Source: Streptomyces roseochromogenus subsp. oscitans DS 12.976 (lineage in GTDB: Bacteria; Actinomycetota; Actinomycetes; Streptomycetales; Streptomycetaceae). Taken from it: DNA of 64,000 bases. The position numbers and the translations under genes are program-made. The DNA is taken from NCBI RefSeq assembly GCF_000497445.1, contig NZ_CM002285.1:4153388-4217387 (forward strand). The letters run 5' to 3'. The notes beneath the pieces are model-generated. The model saw nothing but the letters and a program-made list of their open reading frames with translations. It had not been told where the DNA came from and ran no database searches. Shown piece after piece: positions 1-8,439 of this stretch; the stretch's first letter is position 1; the number at the start of each line of letters is the position of its first letter.

Positions 1-644
1 CTCAGGGAATGCAGCTCGGGCAGCGACTCCTCCAGGGCGCCGCCGCCGACCCGGCCGCGGGAGGCGGCGAAGGCGGGCCAGCGCAGTCCGTCGGCACTCT
101 CGCCACCGAGGAGTACGTCGAGTCCGCCGCCGAGCGGATCGGCGTCCACGAGAAGGGTGCGCAGTCCCTCGCGCGCGGAGGTGACGGCGAGCGCGCACGC
201 GAGCGTGGAGGCGCCGGCCCCGCCCCGGCCGCCGATCACTCCGACGGTGAGGGCAGGGCGGCCGACACCCTCGGCGACGTCGGCGATCCGGTCGACCAGC
301 CACTGCTCGCCGTCGGGCAGCATCAGGACGTGGTCCGCGCCGATCTCCACGGCGCGCCTCCACACCCCAGGGTCGTCCTGGTCACGGCCGACCAGCACCA
401 CTCCGCGCCGCCGCGGAGCCGCGCCGACCCGGCGGGCGGCGTCGTCGCCGACCAGCACCAGCGGTGCCGTCTCCCAGCCGTCGCCGTGGTCCGGTACGCC
501 GTGGTGGACCTCGGGTGTGGCGCCTGCGGCCGCGCACAGGCGCAGCAGGTCGTCCAGGAGTTCGGCGTCCTCGGTGACGATGAGCGGCCGGTCCGGTCGG
601 TCTCCGGTGCCGGGCGGCGGGTCGTGAGTGACGGTTCCGGTCAC
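1..644 (-). CDS. Septum site-determining protein, Ssd/CpaE-like ATPase (3' end outside window)
   Basis: Read on the minus strand from a GTG at 644 that follows a GGGGGG tract, the frame stays open to the window edge, so the C-terminal half is missing. Residues about 20-130 form a receiver-like N-terminal domain (LIVTEDAELLDDLL). A deviant P-loop GGRGGAGAST then appears, followed by LLVDADPLGGGLDVLL, the Walker A' pattern of MinD/CpaE ATPases. This layout fits the actinobacterial septum-site proteins associated with tight-adherence type loci and cell-division control. The gene is divergent from the HAD phosphatase gene at 1238. The usual P-loop Lys-Ser/Thr is GAST here, so ATP use should not be assumed. 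Family call is by motif and by the known neighbourhood in Streptomyces. Confidence 0.8.
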   Translation of the reverse strand, partial: MTGTVTHDPPPGTGDRPDRPLIVTEDAELLDDLLRLCAAAGATPEVHHGVPDHGDGWETAPLVLVGDDAARRVGAAPRRRGVVLVGRDQDDPGVWRRAVEIGADHVLMLPDGEQWLVDRIADVAEGVGRPALTVGVIGGRGGAGASTLACALAVTSAREGLRTLLVDADPLGGGLDVLLGGESADGLRWPAFAASRGRVGGGALEESLPELHSL

Positions 645-1237
645 GGGTGTTCCCCCCTCGCTGCACGGGCCGCGCAGCCCCTGCGGCCACGCGATTCCCA
701 AAGGTGTGAAGAACCGCCAAGCGGCCCCCCATATGAACGGCCGACAGAAACCGGCCAAACGCGCTCCGACAATCGGAACCGGCCATGAACTCGCCGCGGC
801 CCGAGCGCGCTGGAATCACGGTGCAGCGATCCGCGAAATCATGTGGATCTTGGTGGAAAACTGTGGACAACTCAGCGGCTGTGAATATCGCTGTCACCCA
901 AACCGGTGACCTCTGTACCGATCCCAGTGCGACTTCCACAGAGCGGCGCGATGATTACCGGGAGTGACGGATCATGGGCGTGCGGAGCGGAGACCGCGAT
1001 GACTCGATGCCGGACCCACGGCCGCAGGAAGAAAGGAAAGACAGGGAGAAAACGTGCCCGGACATGCGACGACCCCCGCCGGGGGGGAGAGCGGGGGTCG
1101 TCCCCACGGCCGACTCGGGGGGGAGGAGTCGGACCGGGTTAGCACGGTCGCGAACGATCCGTGACTTCCATGGTGTACCCGAGAGCCCTCTCAGGCAAAC
1201 CCACGCGCCCCACTCTTACGCCGAATGGTGGGCGCCT
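645..1237. promoter_or_regulatory. Divergent intergenic region, about 590 bp, with one DnaA-box match
   Basis: This stretch separates two divergent genes and has no convincing reading frame. It is AT-richer around 700-900. Positions 862-870 read TGTGGACAA, the complement of TTGTCCACA, a full match to the Streptomyces DnaA-box consensus. A single box does not make an origin. A strong hairpin lies at 1069-1101 and is listed separately. Both promoters presumably lie here, but I could not place -10/-35 elements with confidence. Confidence 0.4.
1069..1101. terminator. 11-bp perfect hairpin in the HAD gene leader
   Basis: ACGACCCCCGC at 1069-1079 pairs perfectly with GCGGGGGTCGT at 1091-1101 around an 11-nt purine-rich loop. 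There is no T-run. It sits about 140 bp before the phosphatase start, so it could act as an attenuator of that transcript or as a factor-independent terminator of an upstream RNA. Confidence 0.4.
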
Positions 1238-2068
1238 ATGCTCGGGGGCGTGGAAAACCACTCCTTGCCCCGCGCAGCAGCCTTCTTTGACCTGGACAAG
1301 ACGGTCATTGCGAAGTCGAGCACTCTCACCTTCAGCAAGTCCTTCTACCAAGGTGGGCTGATCAACCGCAGGGCCGCACTGCGCACCGCATATGCCCAGT
1401 TCGTCTTCCTGGCCGGCGGCCTGGATCACGACCAGATGGAGCGCATGCGCGAGTATCTGTCCGACCTGTGCCGCGGCTGGAACGTGCAGCAGGTACGGGA
1501 GATCGTCGCCGAGACCCTGCACGACCTGATCGACCCGATCATCTACGACGAGGCCGCCTCCCTCATCGAGGAGCACCACACGGCCGGCCGGGACGTGGTG
1601 ATCGTGTCCACCTCGGGCGCCGAGGTGGTGGAGCCGGTCGGCGAACTGCTGGGCGCGGACCGGGTGGTGGCCACACGCATGGTCGTCGGCGAGGACGGCT
1701 GCTTCACTGGGGAGGTGGAGTACTACGCCTACGGCCCGACCAAGGCCGAGGCGATCCGGGAACTCGCTGCGTCCGAGGGCTACGACCTCGACGGCTGCTA
1801 CGCCTACAGCGACTCCGCGACCGATCTGCCGATGCTCCAGGCGGTCGGGTATCCGCACGCGGTGAACCCCGACCGCGCGCTGCGCCGCGAGGCAGCCGCG
1901 CGCGGCTGGCCGATTCTGGAGTTCCGCCGACCGGTCCCGCTCAAGAAACGGCTGCCCACGTTCTCCGTCCCGCCCCGGCCCGCGCTGGTCGCGGCAGCGG
2001 CCATAGGAGCAGCGGCCGCGACCGCCGGTCTCGTCTGGTACGCCAGCCGCCGCCGGAGCACCGCCTGA
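1238..2068 (+). CDS. HAD-IB family phosphatase, morphological-differentiation associated
   Basis: The protein has about 276 residues. Near the N-terminus is FFDLDKTVIAKSS, the DxDKT nucleophile motif of HAD phosphatases. Motif II (VIVSTSGAE) and the acidic motif YSDSATDLPML follow in order, so the catalytic set is complete. This is the SerB-like IB subfamily, which acts on small phosphate esters; the substrate is not deducible. A C-terminal hydrophobic Ala-rich helix followed by ASRRRS suggests a membrane tail. The ATG at 1238 was chosen because homologous proteins begin shortly before the DLDKT motif; a GTG at 1250 is possible. The longer frame from 974 crosses the leader hairpin and is unlikely to be coding. 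Streptomyces orthologues are annotated as associated with morphological differentiation. Confidence 0.85.
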   Translation: MLGGVENHSLPRAAAFFDLDKTVIAKSSTLTFSKSFYQGGLINRRAALRTAYAQFVFLAGGLDHDQMERMREYLSDLCRGWNVQQVREIVAETLHDLIDPIIYDEAASLIEEHHTAGRDVVIVSTSGAEVVEPVGELLGADRVVATRMVVGEDGCFTGEVEYYAYGPTKAEAIRELAASEGYDLDGCYAYSDSATDLPMLQAVGYPHAVNPDRALRREAAARGWPILEFRRPVPLKKRLPTFSVPPRPALVAAAAIGAAAATAGLVWYASRRRSTA

Positions 2069-2437
2069 CACCGGAGCACCACCTGACACCGGCGTGCCAC
2101 CCGAACGGCGCCCGTTTCACCCCCGTTTGAACCTGAAAGTAAAGAACCGTAGGCAGGGGTTTCGCTTCCTCCCGGCTCGCGGTACAAAGACCTTAGGCCC
2201 GCGAGACCAAAGGACATCCGCGAGGATCACCTGCCACTACGCACTCGGCCCACGGACCCCGCATGAACACCGGGCACCCACGCGACGTCGACCCGTCGAT
2301 TACGGGCCAGCCGCACCAGGTGACGGGCAAAGCTCCCCGACCTGATGGGCAGATATCGAGGACGCTTGGTAACGCGGTGAGCATGCCAGCGGCGGTACGA
2401 GTCCTCGTACCGCCGCAACCCGTGTAGGGACGTTTCC
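2069..2437. other. Convergent intergenic region
   Basis: About 370 bp lie between the ends of two convergent genes. I see no supportable reading frame. The only clear element is the terminator at 2389-2416. Confidence 0.4.
2389..2416. terminator. Bidirectional terminator hairpin
   Basis: GCGGCGGTACGAG at 2389-2401 and CTCGTACCGCCGC at 2404-2416 form a perfect 13-bp stem with a 2-nt loop, just beyond the stop of the minus-strand gene ending at 2438. It can serve both converging transcripts. Confidence 0.75.
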
Positions 2438-3262
2438 TCAGGCCGCACCGCGCTGCAGCGCCTCGCACACGGCCGTCGACTCGCGCGCGCCCAGTTCGAT
2501 CGCCCTGCCGCAGTGGGCGATCCAGGCCGCCATGCCCTCGGGGGTGCCGGAGACGTATCCGTCCAGCGCCGCCAGATAGGAGGCGCGGCCCAGTTCGGCG
2601 TGGCCGACCTCGGCCGGGCAGATCGCCTTCGGGTCCAGGCCGCTGCCGATCAGCACGATCCGCTCGGCCGCGCGCGCGACCAGGCCGTTGTGGGACACGA
2701 AGGGCCGCAGCGCGAGCAGTTCGCCGTGCACCACGGCGGCCGTCACCAGCGCGGGCGCGGACGTCCCAGCGATGATCAGGTCCGCGAGCCCCTCCAGTCG
2801 CCCGGAGACCTCCCCGGCGTCAGGCAGCGGCAGCTCGATCAGCGGCTCGTCCACCGTTTCGCCGGCCTGGCGCGGCCTGCCGACCTCGTCGGCCTTGTCG
2901 GCCGCGGCCACCAGGTGCAGCCGGGCCAGCACCCGCAGGGGCGACTGCCGCCAGACGGACAGCAGTTGTCCCGCCTCCGCCGAGAGCCTGAGGGCGGCGC
3001 CCATGACGCGCGACTCGTCGTCGGCGCCGAAGTCGGTGCGCCGCCGGACCTCCTCCAGGGCCCAGTCGGCGCCGGACAGCGCCGCGGAGCCGCGGGCGCC
3101 GCGCAGGGCCGCCTCGGCGGTGATCTCGGTGCTACGGCGCCGCATGATCCGGTGCCCGTAGACCCGGTCCACGGCCTTGCGCACGGACTCCACGGAGCCG
3201 GCCACACCGGGCAGCGAGCCCAGGGCCGCGAGCGGGTCGGCGTTCGCGCCTGTCGTACTCAT
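2438..3262 (-). CDS. Fic-fold-like protein (often annotated as oxidoreductase), degenerate Fic motif
   Basis: The product has 274 residues, starting at the ATG at 3262 (MSTTGANADPL). It is alpha-helical and Ala/Leu-rich without membrane segments. The segment LRPFVSHNGLVARAAER aligns by eye with the Fic core HPFx(D/E)GNGRxxR. Arg replaces the catalytic His, Ser-His replaces Asp-Gly, and Leu-Val replaces the first Gly-Arg, so AMP-transfer activity is doubtful. Streptomyces orthologues are commonly labelled 'oxidoreductase' without evidence. The gene runs divergently from the CooC-like ATPase at 3364 with about 100 bp between them. The fold call is mine and tentative; the gene itself is secure. 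Confidence 0.75.
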   Translation of the reverse strand: MSTTGANADPLAALGSLPGVAGSVESVRKAVDRVYGHRIMRRRSTEITAEAALRGARGSAALSGADWALEEVRRRTDFGADDESRVMGAALRLSAEAGQLLSVWRQSPLRVLARLHLVAAADKADEVGRPRQAGETVDEPLIELPLPDAGEVSGRLEGLADLIIAGTSAPALVTAAVVHGELLALRPFVSHNGLVARAAERIVLIGSGLDPKAICPAEVGHAELGRASYLAALDGYVSGTPEGMAAWIAHCGRAIELGARESTAVCEALQRGAA

Positions 3263-3363
3263 GAGTACGACCCTACGCACCCCGATGGCCCACCCCTCGA
3301 AGGAGTGGTCTTCTTCACTTCCCCCTGACACATGCAGCCATCACCTCACTACTCTTGGTGAAC

Positions 3364-4356
3364 ATGAAAATTGCTTTCGTCGGGAAGGGCGGCAGCGGCA
3401 AGACCACCCTCTCCTCCCTCTTCATCCGCCACCTCGCCGCCGTCGGCGCCCCGGTGGTCGCCATCGACGCGGACATCAACCAGCACCTCGGTCCCGCGCT
3501 CGGCCTCGACGAGGCGGAGGCGGCCGCACTGCCCGCCATGGGCGAGCGGCTACCCCTGATCAAGGACTATCTGCGGGGCTCCAACCCGCGCGTCCGCTCC
3601 GCCGCCACGATGATCAAGACGACCCCGCCCGGTGCGGGCTCACGGCTGGTCCGGGTCCGGGAGCCCAATCCGGTCTACGACGCCTGCGCGCGGCCGGTGG
3701 AACTCGACGGCGGCGCCGTCCGTTTGATGGTCACGGGCCCCTTCACGGACGCCGACCTGGGGGTCGCCTGCTACCACTCCAAGACGGGAGCGGTGGAGCT
3801 GTTCCTGAACCACCTCGTCGACGGCCCCGACGAGTACGTCGTGGTCGACATGACCGCGGGTTCGGACTCCTTCGCCTCCGGCATGTTCACCCGCTTCGAC
3901 ATGACGTTCCTCGTCGCCGAGCCGACCCGGAAGGGGGTCTCCGTCTATCGCCAGTACAAGGAGTACGCCCGCGACTTCGGCGTCGCCCTGAAGGTCGTCG
4001 GCAACAAGATCCAGGACCAGGACGACAGCGACTTCCTGCGCGCGGAGGTCGGGGACGACCTGCTCGTGACCTTCGGCCGCTCGGACTGGGTGCGTGCCAT
4101 GGAGAAGGGCCGGCCTCCCCGGTTCGACCTCCTGGAGGAGTCCAACGCCCGTGCCCTGCACACTCTGCGGGCCACCGCGGACGCCACGTACGAGCTGCGG
4201 GACTGGGAGCGCTACACCCGCCAGATGGTGCACTTCCACCTGAAGAACGCCGAGGCGTGGGGCAATGAGCGCACCGGAGCCGACCTGGCCGCACAGGTCG
4301 ACCCCGGCTTCGTGCTCAGCGAAGACATCGGTGCGGGTGTGACAGCTCCTGCGTGA
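3364..4356 (+). CDS. CooC/MinD-like P-loop ATPase
   Basis: The protein has 330 residues and begins MKIAFVGKGGSGKTTLS, a textbook deviant Walker A of the MinD/NifH/CooC class. VVAIDADIN follows as Walker A', and VVVDMTAGSD as the switch segment. CooC-type proteins insert nickel or handle metal cofactors using ATP hydrolysis; no metal-enzyme gene is adjacent, so the client is unknown. ATG 3364 is preferred because MKI is the typical start; TTG 3355 and GTG 3358 are in frame just before it. The gene is probably monocistronic, since its downstream neighbour is convergent. Confidence 0.8.
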   Translation: MKIAFVGKGGSGKTTLSSLFIRHLAAVGAPVVAIDADINQHLGPALGLDEAEAAALPAMGERLPLIKDYLRGSNPRVRSAATMIKTTPPGAGSRLVRVREPNPVYDACARPVELDGGAVRLMVTGPFTDADLGVACYHSKTGAVELFLNHLVDGPDEYVVVDMTAGSDSFASGMFTRFDMTFLVAEPTRKGVSVYRQYKEYARDFGVALKVVGNKIQDQDDSDFLRAEVGDDLLVTFGRSDWVRAMEKGRPPRFDLLEESNARALHTLRATADATYELRDWERYTRQMVHFHLKNAEAWGNERTGADLAAQVDPGFVLSEDIGAGVTAPA

Positions 4357-4428
4357 CACATCCCGCGTGACACCTGCCGCTTGCCCCACACGACTCGTCC
4401 TTACGGCTTGCCCCTGACCGCTTGACGT

Positions 4429-5694
4429 CTACTGCTCGACCGCCGGCGCCCCAGGCACGCCCTTCGGCGCCGGGGCCGGGCTGCCGGACAGGAAGGACGC
4501 CCAGCCCTGTCGGGGGGCCTCGCCCACCTGCAGGGTGCGCAGCTTCTCCAGGACCTTCGGGTCCTGGGCGTCCAGCCAGTCGGCCAGCTGGTGGAAGGAC
4601 ACACAGCGCACGTCGGGCTTGTTGCACACCTCCTTGACCGTGTCCTCGACGGCCCGCATGTAGGTGCCGCCGTTCCACGACTCGAAGTGGTTGCCGATGA
4701 TCAGCGGTGCACGGTTGCCGTCGTAGGCCCGGTAGAAGCCCTTGACGAGGCCGTCGCGCATCTGGTCGCCCCAGTAGTCGAACTTGTCCGGGTCGCCCTG
4801 AGTCTCGGTGCCGGACTGGTTGACCATGAAGTTGTAGTCCATGGTCAGCTGCTCAAAGGTGTGCCCGGGGAAGGGCACCAGCTGCATCGACAGGTCCCAC
4901 AATCCCTCCTTCTTCTTGGGCCAGACCTGCTCGTTGACCCCGCTGGAGTCGTAGCGGAAGCCCAACTGGCTCGCGGCCTTCATGAAGTTCTGCTGGCCCT
5001 CCAGGCAGGGGGTGCGGGCGCCGATCAGCTCCTTGTCGTAGTCGAAGGGAAGCGGAGCCGACTTCTTCATGCCGGTGTTGGTCTTCCAGGACTTGACGAA
5101 CTGCTTCGCCTGGGCGATCTCGCTCTTCCACTCGTCCACCGACCAGGTGCCGACCCCGCCGTCGGGCCCGCAGAAATGGCCGTTGAAGTGCGTGCCGATC
5201 TCGTTGCCCTCCAGCCAGGCGAGCCGGGCCTGTTTGACGGTGTTGGCGATCCCCTTCTCGTCGTTGAAGCCGATGTCGGAACTGCCCGGCGAGTGCTGCG
5301 GCGGCTTGTACTGCTCACGCTTCTCCTCCGGCAGCATGTACACGCCGCTGAGGAAGTACGTCATGGTCGCGCGGTTCTCCCTGGAGACCTTGCGGAAGTG
5401 CGAGAACAGCTTCTGGCTGTCCTCGCCCGCGCCGTCCCAGGAGAACACCACGAACTGCGGCGGCTTCTGACCCGGCTTCAGCCGCTCGGGCCTGGGCAGA
5501 TGCGGCTGCGAACCGGTGTACGCGGTGGATCCGTCACCGATCAGCCGGAGCACACTCTGGGGCGCCCGGGCCCCCTTCCGCGGGCCGGACACCCCTTTCT
5601 TCGAACTGTGGGGGCCGGTCGCGCAACCGGCGAGCGACGAGGCACAGGCCGCTGCGACCACGACGCCGACGGCGATCCTCTGGGTGGCGGTCAT
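4429..5694 (-). CDS. Secreted lipoprotein, polysaccharide deacetylase-like
   Basis: The product has 421 residues. The N-terminus is a signal peptide with a lipobox (SLAGC), so it should be lipidated and surface-exposed. The body contains VVFSWDGAGED, a deacetylase-like first motif, and IGTHFNGHFC, an H-x3-H-type metal site, then IIGNHFESW near the C-terminus. Together these resemble carbohydrate esterase 4 (NodB) relatives, usually acting on cell-wall or capsular amino sugars. The C-terminal tail is Pro/Ala-rich. A roughly 280-bp upstream region (5695-5974) is shared with the divergent SulP/CA gene. The substrate is not deducible. Confidence 0.75.
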   Translation of the reverse strand: MTATQRIAVGVVVAAACASSLAGCATGPHSSKKGVSGPRKGARAPQSVLRLIGDGSTAYTGSQPHLPRPERLKPGQKPPQFVVFSWDGAGEDSQKLFSHFRKVSRENRATMTYFLSGVYMLPEEKREQYKPPQHSPGSSDIGFNDEKGIANTVKQARLAWLEGNEIGTHFNGHFCGPDGGVGTWSVDEWKSEIAQAKQFVKSWKTNTGMKKSAPLPFDYDKELIGARTPCLEGQQNFMKAASQLGFRYDSSGVNEQVWPKKKEGLWDLSMQLVPFPGHTFEQLTMDYNFMVNQSGTETQGDPDKFDYWGDQMRDGLVKGFYRAYDGNRAPLIIGNHFESWNGGTYMRAVEDTVKEVCNKPDVRCVSFHQLADWLDAQDPKVLEKLRTLQVGEAPRQGWASFLSGSPAPAPKGVPGAPAVEQ

Positions 5695-5974
5695 GCTCCG
5701 CCCACCTTCTTCCTTCTCTCAGGCGAACGCTGGCGTGGGCTGTTTTCTGGCGATATGCCGGGACTACACCGGCAGCGCCGCCAAGGTCGCACGGTCGCGA
5801 GAAGGAATTAGTACGACAAGCCGATCAAATGATTAGTTCACTCATGCGAGCGATCGATTGGACCATTTGCCCCGAAAAGCAATGTATTGCCTTTACGTGT
5901 CATTACGATTCGTTTACCGGCGTTGATCCATCCCGCCCAGTCCGTGACCGTGCCGCCCCGGAGGAGACGGGACC
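5695..5974. promoter_or_regulatory. Divergent promoter region with AT-rich core
   Basis: Positions about 5800-5935 are markedly AT-richer than the flanks, as expected for a divergent promoter region. I see no coding frame. I could not assign sigma-factor boxes confidently. Confidence 0.35.
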
Positions 5975-8308
5975 ATGTCAGCCTGCGCACCCCCGCACCC
6001 CCAGCACCCGCATCCGCCGCACGCCCCGCCGCCGGGCCGCCGGCCCCGCTTCCTCGTGGCGGGCGCCGACCTGTCCGCGTCCGTCGCGGTCTTCCTGATC
6101 GCCCTGCCCCTGTCCCTCGGTATCGCCCTGGCCACCGGCGCTCCGCTCCAGGCCGGTCTCGTCGCCGCCGCCGTGGGCGGACTCGTCGCCGGCCGGCTCG
6201 GCGGCTGCCCGCTCCAGGTCAGCGGTCCCGCCGCCGGGCTCACCGTGGTCACCGCCGACCTGATCCACCGCTACGGCTGGCGGGCGACCTGCGGCATCAC
6301 CGTCCTCGCCGGACTCGCCCAGCTCGGTCTCGGCTGTCTGCGGGTGGCGCGCGGCGCGCTCGCGGTCAGCCCCGCCGTGGTGCACGGCATGCTCGCCGGG
6401 ATCGGCATCACCATCGCCGTCGCCCAGCTGCACATCGTCCTCGGCGGCAGCCCGGACAGCTCCGTCCTCGCCAACCTGCGTGCGCTGCCCGCCCAGTTGG
6501 CCCGTCTGCATCCGGCCGCCGTCTCGATGAGCGCGCTGACGCTCGCCCTGCTGCTGACCTGGCCCCGTCTGCCCGGTCGCCCCGGCCGACTGCTGCGGAG
6601 AGTGCCGGCCGCGCTCGTGGCCGTGGCCGGGGCGACCGCGACGGCGGCCCTCGCCGGGCTCGCCCTGCCCCGGGTCGAGCTGCCGTCCTGGCGCAGCCAC
6701 GCCCTGGCCGGACTGCCTGAGGGTCCTGCGCTCGGCCTCGCCGCCGCCGTGCTCACCACCACCCTGGTGTGCAGCGTGCAGTCGCTGCTCGGCGCGGTGG
6801 CCGTGGACAAGCTGGTGGCGACCCGCCCTGGCCCCGCCTGCCTCGTCGGCCGCTCCGACCTCGACCGGGAGCTGCTGGGTCAGGGCGCCGCCAACATCGT
6901 CTCCGGGGCGCTCGGCGGACTGCCGGTCGCCGGCGTGGCCGTGCGCAGTACCGCGAATGTGAACTCCGGTGCCCTGAGCCGGAACTCCGCGATGCTGCAC
7001 GCCGTTCTCGTAGTAGTCGCCGCGCTGCTGATGGCCCCGATCCTGGAGGAGATCCCGCTCGCCTCCCTCGCCGCCCTGGTGATGGCCGTCGGCATCCAGA
7101 TGGTGTCCCTGCACCACATCCGCACGGTGACGCGCCACCGCGAAGTGCCGGTCTACGCCGCGACCGCACTCGGCGTGGTGGTCCTCGGCGTCCTTGAGGG
7201 CGTGCTCCTCGGCGTCGCCGTGGCGGTCGCCCTAGCCCTGCACCGCCTTGCCCGCACCCGCATCACCCACGAAGAGAAGGGAGGAGTCCATCACGTACGG
7301 ATCCGAGGTCAGTTGACGTTCCTCGCGGTACCCCGGCTCAGCCGAGCCCTGCATCTCGTACCCCAAGACGCCCACGTCGTCGTGGAGTTGAACGGGTCGT
7401 TCATGGACCACGCGGCGTACGAGTCACTGCAGGACTGGACATGCGCCCACACCGCGCGCGGCGGTACGGCCGAGCTGTCGGGCCGGCGCGGCGGAATCCG
7501 GACCGCCGGGCCGCCCCCGTCCGCCCGGTGCCGCTGCCGGCCCTGGACACCCTGGCGCGCTCACCGGTCCTGCTTCCCGGAAACCGCCGCCGCCCCGGCG
7601 GGCCGGGGTGCGGGGCGGGAACTCGCCCGTGGGATCGGCTCGTTCCAGCGCAACACCGCGCCGCTGGTGCGGTCGGAGCTGGCGCGGCTCGCCAGGGAGG
7701 GGCAGCGGCCCGCGCAGCTCTTCCTCACCTGTGCCGACTCCCGGCTCGTCACGTCGATGATCACCGCCAGTGGTCCCGGCGACCTGTTCGTCGTCCGCAA
7801 CGTCGGCAACCTGGTGCCGGCGCCGGGCGAGGAAAACGGCGACGACTCGGTGGCGGCCGCCGTCGAGTACGCCGTGGAGGTGCTCGGGGTGCGCTCCATC
7901 ACCGTGTGCGGGCACTCGGGATGCGGGGCGATGCAGGCGCTGTTGACCGCGAGCGGGGCGGGTGGCACCACCCCGCTGCGGCGCTGGCTCCGGCACGGGC
8001 TGCCGAGTCTGGCGCGGATGGCCGAGGACCGCCGCGCCTGGCCCCGGCTCGCCGGCCGGCCTGCGGCGGACGCGGTGGAGCGGCTGTGTCTGGTCAACGT
8101 GCTCCAGCAGCTGGAGCATCTGCGGGCGCACGGCCCGGTGGCCCGGGCGCTGGCCCGGGGCGAGCTGGAGCTGCATGGGATGTACTTCCACGTGGGCGAG
8201 ACGCAGGCGTATCTGCTGGCGGGGAGCGAAGAGGACGGCCTGTTCGAGGGCGTCACGGGAAAGGTCACGGAAGGGGTGGTCACAAGGGAGGCGCACAGTC
8301 CGACGTGA
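5975..8308 (+). CDS. SulP-family anion permease fused to beta-carbonic anhydrase
   Basis: The protein has 777 residues with start ATG 5975 after GGAGACGGGACC. Residues about 25-430 are a SulP transporter core with many hydrophobic helices (FLIALPLSLGIALATG, VSGPAAGLTVV, NIVSGALGGLPVAG). A short STAS-like segment (VRIRGQLTFLAVPRL...) follows, then a Pro/Arg/Cys-rich linker of about 60 residues. The last 200 residues are a beta-carbonic anhydrase: FLTCADSR (Cys and Asp-Arg dyad) and CGHSGCGAM supply the zinc ligands. SulP/CA fusions are thought to couple bicarbonate uptake with CO2 hydration at the membrane. The linker composition looks frameshifted at first sight, but both domains are intact in one frame. 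Confidence 0.88.
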   Translation: MSACAPPHPQHPHPPHAPPPGRRPRFLVAGADLSASVAVFLIALPLSLGIALATGAPLQAGLVAAAVGGLVAGRLGGCPLQVSGPAAGLTVVTADLIHRYGWRATCGITVLAGLAQLGLGCLRVARGALAVSPAVVHGMLAGIGITIAVAQLHIVLGGSPDSSVLANLRALPAQLARLHPAAVSMSALTLALLLTWPRLPGRPGRLLRRVPAALVAVAGATATAALAGLALPRVELPSWRSHALAGLPEGPALGLAAAVLTTTLVCSVQSLLGAVAVDKLVATRPGPACLVGRSDLDRELLGQGAANIVSGALGGLPVAGVAVRSTANVNSGALSRNSAMLHAVLVVVAALLMAPILEEIPLASLAALVMAVGIQMVSLHHIRTVTRHREVPVYAATALGVVVLGVLEGVLLGVAVAVALALHRLARTRITHEEKGGVHHVRIRGQLTFLAVPRLSRALHLVPQDAHVVVELNGSFMDHAAYESLQDWTCAHTARGGTAELSGRRGGIRTAGPPPSARCRCRPWTPWRAHRSCFPETAAAPAGRGAGRELARGIGSFQRNTAPLVRSELARLAREGQRPAQLFLTCADSRLVTSMITASGPGDLFVVRNVGNLVPAPGEENGDDSVAAAVEYAVEVLGVRSITVCGHSGCGAMQALLTASGAGGTTPLRRWLRHGLPSLARMAEDRRAWPRLAGRPAADAVERLCLVNVLQQLEHLRAHGPVARALARGELELHGMYFHVGETQAYLLAGSEEDGLFEGVTGKVTEGVVTREAHSPT

Positions 8309-8337
8309 GATAACGGCACTTCGGCAGGGACACCAGG

Positions 8338-8353
8338 ACAGGTCTAAACCAAT
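8338..8353. promoter_or_regulatory. DasR-like operator upstream of acsA
   Basis: ACAGGTCTAAACCAAT matches the dre consensus for the GlcNAc regulator DasR (A(G/C)TGGTCTAGACCA(G/C)T) at about 13 of 16 positions, including the central GGTCTA-ACC. It lies about 90 bp before the acsA start, a plausible operator position. Binding is inferred only. Confidence 0.45.
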
Positions 8354-8439
8354 TTTCCCGTCGGCCCTTGTCATCGGACCCCCGCGTCTGATGAGCTGTG
8401 GCCTGGGACACAACGGACACCCTTCGAGAGGGAGATGTC

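Noticed and set aside
974..1237. N-terminal extension of the HAD phosphatase
   Set aside because: The extra frame spans the leader hairpin, is rich in Arg/Gly/Pro noise and is unlike the family start.
7440..7620. Frameshift inside the SulP/carbonic anhydrase gene
   Set aside because: The linker composition looks shifted, but both flanking domains are in the same frame and intact, so a compensating double frameshift is not required.
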